Shown here: positions 57,974 through 64,000 of the stretch, piece by piece
How positions within the stretch are numbered: position 1 is the stretch's first letter
Layout of the letters: the number at the start of each line of letters is the position of its first letter
Assembly: GCA_036004685.1 (NCBI GenBank)
Contig: DASYRE010000036.1
Span: 62,001-126,000 of the forward strand
Direction of reading: 5' to 3'
Length of the DNA stretch: 64,000 bases
From: Candidatus Polarisedimenticolia bacterium
GTDB lineage: Bacteria > Acidobacteriota > Polarisedimenticolia > Gp22-AA2 > AA152
Made by a program: the position numbers and the translations under genes
The notes under the pieces: model-generated
The model's database searches: none
What the model saw: the letters and a program-made list of their open reading frames with translations, nothing else
Told to the model about the DNA's origin: nothing

Positions 57974-58133
57974 CTTAGAATGACGGTTACTCGGTGCTCC
58001 CACTGTAAGTGTTGGGTCCTATGCTTCAGGAGGCTCATCATAACGCATCCGGCGGATCGGGACATCCTGATCTTATTACGATCCGACTTCTGCGTATGTT
58101 ACGGGCAGAGTGAGAAAAGCGGCGCGGGGCGCT

Positions 58134-59489
58134 TCAGTCCCGGACGGAGGAGGGCGCCGGCGGGGAGGATCTCGGCGCCGCGGGGAAGCCGGAGGCCGGG
58201 GATTCGGCTGGACCGTCGGCGGCGCCGGGGGTTGCGGGCGGGTCGCCCGCCAGGAACAGACCGTAAGGGACGAAAAAGGCCGGAACGGAGGAAACCTCGG
58301 AGCATCCGGCCGCTTCCCTTTCGAGGGCGGCCTCCCGCTCCCGGGCCGCCACCCAACGCTGTAGCCGCTGCGCTTCGGCGCGATCCGGCTGGGCTTTCGC
58401 GAAGCGCTCCGCCATGCGCTCCGCGCCCCCCCAATCGCCGACCCGGACGGCGGCGGCGGCGATGAGCGGACAGGCGCCGCGCTCCATGCGCGCCGCGTCC
58501 GGGGACGAGGAGACGGCGGCCGACGCGGCATCGAGGATCCTTTCCGCTTCCGCCACGTCGCCACTCTCGGAGGCAACGCGGATGCGCTTCAAGGCGGCTG
58601 CCTGGAGGCGGTCCCGCCCGCTCGTCTGCGCCGGGAAAATCTGCAGGTCGATTTCGGCGATCCGGTAGGCCGAATCGAAGCGGCCCGCTTCATATTCCGT
58701 GCGGAAGGCCCGCGCCAGCAAAGCGGTCAGCACCTCGGAGCGCAACGCCAGCTCCGGCTGCAATTGCGCCTCCTCCCGGAAGTGGATCGCCGCGCGCAGC
58801 GGATCGCCCCCCTCCAGGGCCCTCCGGCCGGTGTTGTGCCAGACGAACGCCACGGCGCGCTCGAGATCGACGACATGGTCCTCGATCCAGAGCCCGGCGG
58901 CCGCGGCCGGCGATCCCGGGACCCCCGACCCGCCGTATTCGAGTCCCGCGATGCGGGTTTGGTCTTCCGGCTCGGGGCGCTGATGGAAGTCGAATCCGAT
59001 GCGGGAAGTGGTTTCCACGTCCACGACGCGCGGACCGAGCTTCAGCCGGACGTAAACATGACGGGGGACTTCGACCACCCGGGGCTCGAGCCCGAAGGCG
59101 CGCGCCACGATTCCGTAGAGCAGGCTCGAGGACAGGCAGTTGTACTCCCCCCGATCCAGGATGGCATCGAGGCCGTCGGCGGCCGCTTCGTAGCGCCGCA
59201 GGAAGCTATGGTGGAGGATCTTGTGGATTTTTCGCGCCGTCCGATAAGGAGACTGCGTTCCGAGGCTCCGATCGATCTCGCCGATCAGCTGGCGCAGCGA
59301 GGCCTCATAGGCCGCCCAGGAGGCCGGCTCCTTGCCGGCAGCCCGGAGCGATTCGAAGAGCAGGACCCGGTCCAGGCGCTCCTCGGCCCCTCCGGCGAGG
59401 AACGGCGAGGCGGAAGCGGCCTGGGGAAGCGCGCCGCACAAAGCCCCGAGAAGTAGTCCGGCCTGCAGGAATCTGGAATGAATTCTCAT
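58134..59489 (-). CDS. Exported transglutaminase-like protein with TPR-like helical tail
   Basis: The product is 451 residues with a signal peptide (about 1-28). A transglutaminase-like cysteine-peptidase core has Cys118 (GEYNCLSSSLLYG), His144 (VPRHVYVRL) and Asp157 (VVDVETT), the usual triad. The following 200 residues are helical and alanine-rich with a TPR-like rhythm (AIHFREEAQLQPELALRSE). A Pro/Ala/Ser-rich tail ends the protein. It may cleave peptides or crosslink proteins in the periplasm; no partner is adjacent. Bases 58004-58133 before the permease start have no gene. Confidence 0.7.
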   Translation of the reverse strand: MRIHSRFLQAGLLLGALCGALPQAASASPFLAGGAEERLDRVLLFESLRAAGKEPASWAAYEASLRQLIGEIDRSLGTQSPYRTARKIHKILHHSFLRRYEAAADGLDAILDRGEYNCLSSSLLYGIVARAFGLEPRVVEVPRHVYVRLKLGPRVVDVETTSRIGFDFHQRPEPEDQTRIAGLEYGGSGVPGSPAAAAGLWIEDHVVDLERAVAFVWHNTGRRALEGGDPLRAAIHFREEAQLQPELALRSEVLTALLARAFRTEYEAGRFDSAYRIAEIDLQIFPAQTSGRDRLQAAALKRIRVASESGDVAEAERILDAASAAVSSSPDAARMERGACPLIAAAAVRVGDWGGAERMAERFAKAQPDRAEAQRLQRWVAAREREAALEREAAGCSEVSSVPAFFVPYGLFLAGDPPATPGAADGPAESPASGFPAAPRSSPPAPSSVRD

Positions 59490-59839
59490 GGGATTGTGGG
59501 TTCCTGCTCGACCGTCTCTCGTTCGTTAGGCGGCCTTGAGAATGAAAGCTCGTATGGCCAAATGACGGGGGATGAATCTAGGTTCGGGCCTCCGGGGCGT
59601 CAACCGTCCCGATGGAAATTTCTCGCCGATCCGAAAATCGGAGTCGCGACCGCGGCCGGGAGCCCTCAGGGGAGGAATGGAATTCCCCGGTTGATTACAT
59701 CCTTGTGAAATTACGGTCGCCGTTTCTTCCGGCGGCCCCGCCGGGAGGCCGCTGTCGCCAGGCTGGTCGTCGTCTCCACGCGCTGCGTCAAGAAACTCGC
59801 GACCCCGTAATCCACGGTAGGTCTTTTCGGCGGGCGTCT
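59490..59839. other. Intergenic region without a recognisable gene
   Basis: The 350 bases between the transglutaminase-like gene and truA contain no reading frame with a plausible start and product, no tRNA and no clear terminator. Short hairpins such as CCGAT/ATCGG near 59623-59638 are present. The minus-strand promoter of the transglutaminase-like gene should lie in the first part, but I could not fix it. Confidence 0.5.
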
Positions 59840-60730
59840 TCAGAGATATTCGACTTTTTCGAGGAAGAGCCCAGCGGCCGGGGCCATGGTGTTCTCCGGC
59901 AGAGGGAGCGCGCCGGCGAGGAATTCCTTGAGGCGCTCGGGAGGGAATTCGTGGTGGCCGATCCGCACCAGGACGCCGACGATCCGGCGGACCATCCTGG
60001 GGAGAAAGTGATCGGCCGCGATCCGGAAGTGGAGGAGCGGCGCCTGCTCCTGGAAGGCCGCCTCGTAGACCTCCACGAGAGGCTCCTCGATGGCGCGCCC
60101 GCTGTCGGCGAAGGGGGTGAAATCGTGGCGCCCCACCAAGTAGGAGGCCGCCACCCGGAGCATCTCTCGATCGGGCGGATCGCGCAGCCACCAGGAATAG
60201 GGTTTGAGGAAGGCGCTGCGCCGCAGGGCCAGCTGATAGCGGTAGCGGCGGAGCTTCGCGTGGTGCCGGGCGTGGAAGTCCATCGGCACGTCCTCGACCC
60301 GAAGCACGTTGACGTCGGGGGGCATCTCCTGATTGATCGCCTCGAGGAGGCGCACCGCCGGCATCGAGGTGTGGCAGCGGAAATTGGCTACCTGGCCGTC
60401 GGCATGGACCCCGGCGTCGGTCCGGCCAGCGCCGAAGAGCGTCACCTGCTCGCGGATCACGTTGCCGACCGCCCAGGTCAGCACGCCCGCCACCGTCTTA
60501 TCGCGCGACTGGATCTGCCAGCCCCGGTAACGGCTCCCATCATATTCCACGGTGAGGCGCAGGTTTCGGACCCTGCCTTCCGGAGTCTTCGTCTTCCTGG
60601 CGGCGGCCGGCGTGATTTCCTTGACGGGGCGCGCCGGCGGCCGCGGACCGCGGGTAGCCCCGGAGGGCCGCGAGGGCCCTCCGGGACGACGGCGGTCCTG
60701 GCGCTTCGGAAAAGCGGCGGGGCGCTTCAA
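59840..60730 (-). CDS. truA: tRNA pseudouridine(38-40) synthase
   Basis: TruA makes pseudouridine at positions 38-40 of tRNA anticodon arms. The product is 296 residues from a TTG overlapping the stop of the upstream gene. The catalytic Asp105 is in FGAGRTDAGVHA, with LRLTVEYDGSRYRGWQIQ ahead and DFHARHHAKLRRYRY and FLPRMVRRIVGVL after it, all typical. About 53 extra N-terminal residues, rich in Arg and Pro, are not part of the fold; a shorter start may be used. Confidence 0.9.
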   Translation of the reverse strand: MKRPAAFPKRQDRRRPGGPSRPSGATRGPRPPARPVKEITPAAARKTKTPEGRVRNLRLTVEYDGSRYRGWQIQSRDKTVAGVLTWAVGNVIREQVTLFGAGRTDAGVHADGQVANFRCHTSMPAVRLLEAINQEMPPDVNVLRVEDVPMDFHARHHAKLRRYRYQLALRRSAFLKPYSWWLRDPPDREMLRVAASYLVGRHDFTPFADSGRAIEEPLVEVYEAAFQEQAPLLHFRIAADHFLPRMVRRIVGVLVRIGHHEFPPERLKEFLAGALPLPENTMAPAAGLFLEKVEYL

Positions 60731-63534
60731 GGTTTTTCCACGTCTCGCAGCATCGCTCGGGCTGACTGCTGGTCGGGATCGAGCCGGAGCGACTCCTTCA
60801 AGGCGGCCGCCGCCTTGGGCCGATCGCTCTTCTGAAAGTAGGCCATCGCCAGGGCGTTGTACAGCGACGGGGCGGAAAGGCCCAAGGCCAGCCCTTCCTC
60901 CAGCGTCCGGATCGCTTCATCGCTTTTTCCCTGGATCCCGAGGACGGCGCCGAGCGCGACGCGCGCCTCCAGGCTCCTGGGATCTCGCCCGAGGGCGCGC
61001 CGCATCAACGGCCCCGCCTCGTCGAGCTTCCTCTGCCTCGCGAGCAAATTGCCGAGATTCACCAGCGCGCCGACGTGCTCCGGATCGGATTTCAACGCGG
61101 CCCGGTATTCGCTCTCCGCCTCGGCGATCCGGCCCATCCGGTCGTAGACGAGCCCGAGCCAGTTGTGGTGGAACGCCGAATCGGCGTTCTTCTGCAGCGC
61201 CGCCCGCAGGCTCGCCTCCAGCTCCCGCAGCCTCGCCGGCGTCGCACCGAGATCGAAGAGACGCGGGATCGGCGCCTGAGCGGTGGGATCGGCCGCCAGG
61301 GCGCTGCGGTACTCCGCCTCGGCGCCCGTGGCGTCGCCGGAAGCTTTCTTGAGGATTCCCATGGCGGCATGAAGGTCGGCCTCGTCGCCGCGGCGGACGG
61401 AGAAGCCGGCGAGATCGGCGAGCCCTTCGTTCGGCTTTCCGAGAGCGGTGTAGAGGTTGGCGATCAGCAGATAGAGGCCGCTTTGGCGATCGGGGCTGTC
61501 GCTGCGCGCCGCCTGGCGGGCCAGAGGAAGCGCCTCCGCGAAGCGCTTCTCCCGCTCGTAGGTCTGCGCCAGATACACCAGGGCCGGAAGGTATCCGGGC
61601 GCCAGCGCGAGCGCCTTCTTCGCTTCGCGCTCCGCCTCCGGCAGATTTCCCTTTTGCAGATGGATCCCGGCCAGATTCGCGTGCGAGAAAGCCGACTCCG
61701 CCGCCGGCGCGGCGTCCCGCCCGGCCTTTGCGGCCGGACCGCCGCCGATGTATCCGAGGGATCGGAGGTTTTCCTCGAGCGCCGCGGCGGCGCGCTGCGC
61801 TTCGGGATTCTCCGGGGAGGCGGGCGCCGAGGGAGATCTTTCCCCCGTCTCGTACGTCGCGATGCGGCCGAGAGGACGCGATGCGAGGAACGACGCCGTG
61901 AAGAGGCTCTCGGGCAACCCCCCGGGCATGTCGGCCGCGGCGGGAAGTCCCCCGGCCTCCAGGACGATGGGGGCGATGTCCAGGAGCTTCGCCGGGTCTT
62001 TCTCCCCGGGAACGACCATCGGGCCGGCGGCCAGGAAAATCCCGTAGGGGCGATGCCAGCGAGCCGGCTGCCCTTCGAGGTCGGGCGGCTGGTCCCGCGG
62101 GCGTCCCGTCCCGTTCCGGAAGCCGTGATCCGACAGGACGAGAACCAGGCTGGCAGGATCGACCCGCATGAGGATCTCCCCGAGCTTTTGGTCTTGGTCC
62201 CGATAGACGGCCTCGATGGCCTTGCGGAATCGGCGGTGATCCGACTCGCTGACCATGTCCATCTTCGGGTCGGCGAAGTGGGCGAAGCGGTGGCTCACCT
62301 CGTCGATCTCCTGGTAATAGACGGCGTAAAAATCGGGCTGACCGCGCGCCAGAATGTCGAGCGCCAAGGCGTGATAGGTCCGCCCGGCGGCGAGAATGCG
62401 CGTCAGGTGCAGGACCGGATCCCGGGCGGCCAGGGCGGGATCCCGCTTGGCCCGCTTCCGGGCCTCCTCAAGCTCGGCTCGCGTGATCTCCACGAAAGGC
62501 CGCAGATCGCTCTCGGTGATCTGCTCCTCCCCCACCCGCAACCGGCCCACGGTCTCGGCGTAGGATTCCGGAAAGGTGGCTCCCGGAAGCGCCGCGTGGT
62601 CCGCCGAACCGAACAGCGAATAGGCGACTCGATCCGAGACGAGCGTCCCCTTCACCCGCTCCGCGGGCCAGGTCGCCCACCAGGCTACCACGCCGCAGGT
62701 ACGCCCCGCTTCGCTGAAAAGGTTCCAGAGCGCCCGGACCTTACGGGAGGCGGAGGTGACGGGGGTTCGCCGCCCCGTGCCCGGCTCCAGAACGAGGAAA
62801 TCGACGACCCCGTGCTCTTCGGGCGGCTTACCCGTGGCGACGGTGGTCCAGAGCAGCGGCGAGAGCATCGGGTCCATCGAGCGCAGGCTCGCCCAGGCGC
62901 CGGCTTGCTTGAGCTTCGCGAACGACGGGAGTTTCCCGGCCGCCATCAGAGGGTCGATGATCTGCCAGTCCGCTCCGTCGATCCCGACGAGGACGACTTT
63001 CACGCCGTTCGACGGCTTCGTCCCGGTCGCGGAGGAAGCTCCCGCGCCGGCCGAGCGGCGGATGGTGAGCGACTTGATCCGGAAGCCGTTGGCCAGGGCC
63101 GCCCCGCTGAAACGCTCCTTCATCTCGACCGGAGCTTCCGCGACCTCTGAGCCACTGTGATCGGCCGCCCAGCTGTTCAGCAGAGCCTCGAGGTCGTCCG
63201 CCACCACGGTGGGACCGTTGCGGGGGCCGGCGCGCCCCGCGACCTCCAGGAGCGCTTCCCGCAGCAGCGCGCCTTCGAAATGGACCGACAGGCGGACGCC
63301 GCTCCCCTCGCGGAACAGGAATTCCTTCTCGAAATCGAACTGGAACGGGCCGCTCGGGAAAAGCGTCAGCTGCTGGAGAAACGGCAGTCTGAGATGCAGG
63401 CCCGGCTCGAGGAGAAACATCTTCCCGCCGGCCATCCCGCGCAGCACCCCCAAGGTCCCCGGGGTGACGTGAACCAGGCTGGCTGAGAAGACGAGGACGC
63501 AGAGGACCACCGGGAAAATCCAACGCCGGGACAT
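60727..63534 (-). CDS. Band-7-like / phosphodiesterase / TPR fusion protein
   Basis: The product is 935 residues in three parts. An N-terminal anchor is followed by a band-7 (SPFH)-like stretch, VTPGTLGVLRGMAGGK...EPGLHLRLPF (residues 24-50 and on to about 165). Next is a type I phosphodiesterase/alkaline-phosphatase-fold domain (about 180-560) with KVVLVGIDGADWQ, SPLLWTTVATG (probable Thr nucleophile), YYQEIDEVSH and VLSDHGF. At least six TPR units (about 610-930) end it. It is likely anchored and periplasmic. It is the first gene of a two-gene transcript with truA, starting six bases after a TATAAT box. Confidence 0.75.
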   Translation of the reverse strand: MSRRWIFPVVLCVLVFSASLVHVTPGTLGVLRGMAGGKMFLLEPGLHLRLPFLQQLTLFPSGPFQFDFEKEFLFREGSGVRLSVHFEGALLREALLEVAGRAGPRNGPTVVADDLEALLNSWAADHSGSEVAEAPVEMKERFSGAALANGFRIKSLTIRRSAGAGASSATGTKPSNGVKVVLVGIDGADWQIIDPLMAAGKLPSFAKLKQAGAWASLRSMDPMLSPLLWTTVATGKPPEEHGVVDFLVLEPGTGRRTPVTSASRKVRALWNLFSEAGRTCGVVAWWATWPAERVKGTLVSDRVAYSLFGSADHAALPGATFPESYAETVGRLRVGEEQITESDLRPFVEITRAELEEARKRAKRDPALAARDPVLHLTRILAAGRTYHALALDILARGQPDFYAVYYQEIDEVSHRFAHFADPKMDMVSESDHRRFRKAIEAVYRDQDQKLGEILMRVDPASLVLVLSDHGFRNGTGRPRDQPPDLEGQPARWHRPYGIFLAAGPMVVPGEKDPAKLLDIAPIVLEAGGLPAAADMPGGLPESLFTASFLASRPLGRIATYETGERSPSAPASPENPEAQRAAAALEENLRSLGYIGGGPAAKAGRDAAPAAESAFSHANLAGIHLQKGNLPEAEREAKKALALAPGYLPALVYLAQTYEREKRFAEALPLARQAARSDSPDRQSGLYLLIANLYTALGKPNEGLADLAGFSVRRGDEADLHAAMGILKKASGDATGAEAEYRSALAADPTAQAPIPRLFDLGATPARLRELEASLRAALQKNADSAFHHNWLGLVYDRMGRIAEAESEYRAALKSDPEHVGALVNLGNLLARQRKLDEAGPLMRRALGRDPRSLEARVALGAVLGIQGKSDEAIRTLEEGLALGLSAPSLYNALAMAYFQKSDRPKAAAALKESLRLDPDQQSARAMLRDVEKP

Positions 63535-63540
63535 GGCGCG

Positions 63541-63546
63541 ATTATA
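63541..63546 (-). promoter_or_regulatory. Perfect -10 box TATAAT of a leaderless transcript
   Basis: On the minus strand TATAAT ends six bases before the ATG at 63534; no ribosome binding site intervenes. The -35 at 17-base spacing is poor (CCTCGT), so the -10 box must carry most of the strength. Confidence 0.55.
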
Positions 63547-63580
63547 CTCGCTTCCCTCGGGGGACGAGGCGGCGGGCGCA

Positions 63581-63609
63581 TTGCATTTGCGCGCCCCCGC
63601 GCCTAGATT
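63581..63609 (+). promoter_or_regulatory. Promoter of the last, partial gene
   Basis: TTGCAT (63581-63586) and TAGATT (63604-63609) are 17 bases apart, each matching four of six consensus positions. It is divergent from the leaderless promoter next to it. The leader is about 32 bases. Confidence 0.5.
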
Positions 63610-63647
63610 GAGAGCTGGGAGCCTTATTCTGGCATGGGAACGCCATC

Positions 63648-64000
63648 ATGAACGCCCTGCTCATCGGAACGCTGGCGCTCGTCCTCGGGGCCGGCTTCCT
63701 CGCCGGATCGCTGGCGGCGCGCCGGCGGATCGAAAGGGAGAAGCGGCGGGCCGACGGCGCCGAGGCGCGAGAGCGCGCCTATTTCTCCGTGATTGAAATC
63801 CTCTCCGGCGGCTTCCGGCAGGAGGGGACGGCGACGCCTTCCGGAAAGAAGCCGCCCGCGGCGGAGGCGACCCTTTCCGGCATCGCGGAAGCGGCGCCCG
63901 CGGCCGGGCCGGCGCCCTCTCGACTTCCCTCCCCGGCCGCGGCCGATTCAGCTTCCGAGAGCCGCTACCTGTTCGTCAGCTTCGAGCAGGAGATCCGCCG
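63648..64000 (+). CDS. Membrane-anchored protein of unknown function (partial)
   Basis: The first 117 codons lie in the window; the frame is open at its end. A transmembrane anchor (about 3-24) is followed by a basic, probably coiled segment (RRRIEREKRRADGAEARERA) and an Ala/Pro-rich linker. The last visible residues, LFVSFEQEIRR, could open a domain, perhaps a kinase dimerisation helix, but this is weak. The start is set by the position of the promoter and the anchor. Confidence 0.5.
   Translation, partial: MNALLIGTLALVLGAGFLAGSLAARRRIEREKRRADGAEARERAYFSVIEILSGGFRQEGTATPSGKKPPAAEATLSGIAEAAPAAGPAPSRLPSPAAADSASESRYLFVSFEQEIR

Noticed and set aside
59490-59839. A tRNA or riboswitch in the gap before truA
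   Set aside because: No T-arm or anticodon-arm pattern and no known aptamer motif could be found on either strand.

Overview
This is a 64 kb stretch of a GC-rich, densely coding bacterial chromosome. The best guess is an acidobacterium or a close relative. The clues are a permease of the duplicated orphan (ADOP) type at 55.5-58.0 kb, a complete Alternative Complex III plus A2-type caa3 oxidase cluster, several large secreted metalloproteases, and alkaline-phosphatase-fold proteins with TPR tails. No tRNA, rRNA, CRISPR array, prophage or complete insertion sequence was seen. Taxonomy is inferred from gene families only.

Layout. 0-5.2 kb: the end of a cyclase/formamidase-like gene, a small membrane protein and a trans-aconitate methyltransferase (+). 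Facing them is a four-gene, translationally coupled minus-strand operon (SDR, semialdehyde dehydrogenase, RidA, SGNH hydrolase) that resembles the 2-aminomuconate arm of kynurenine degradation. 5.2-22.1 kb: VOC protein, sulfatase-fold hydrolase, a giant M36 protease with P domain and four CARDB repeats, a DCC-lipase maturation factor fusion, a dihaem cytochrome, a TMEM14-like protein, a metzincin-type protease and a multihaem cytochrome with TPRs. 22.1-30.1 kb: phhB, a 50-bp tandem repeat array, then ispG and a lipid module in which an MprF-type synthase/flippase lies between two AcvB/VirJ-type proteins. The module ends at an intrinsic terminator.

30.1-37.3 kb: an ATP-grasp protein, an exported kinase-like unknown, a HAD hydrolase, a secreted protein with a good sigma-54 promoter and an upstream palindrome, and next to it an NtrC-type two-component pair. 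A 166-bp palindromic MITE-like element sits just upstream of the histidine kinase. 37.5-41.8 kb: a second M36 protease whose reading frame is broken near its N-terminus, and a glycine-zipper protein. 41.9-54.2 kb: respiratory supercluster actABCDEF, a small membrane protein, sco, coxB, coxA, coxC and coxD, all on one strand with overlapping genes. This would make a quinol-to-oxygen electron route (ACIII passing electrons to a caa3-type oxidase). 54.2-55.5 kb is an AT-richer, gene-poor patch with small and frameshifted genes. 55.5-64 kb: ADOP permease, transglutaminase-like protein, truA, a band-7/phosphodiesterase/TPR fusion, and the start of a membrane-anchored protein cut by the window edge.

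Several genes have a -10 box only 6-9 bases from the start codon and no ribosome binding site, suggesting leaderless transcripts. The most novel features are the stop-free 50-bp repeat array, the sigma-54 unit beside its likely activator, the AcvB-MprF-AcvB lipid module, the exported kinase-like protein and the band-7/phosphodiesterase/TPR fusion.
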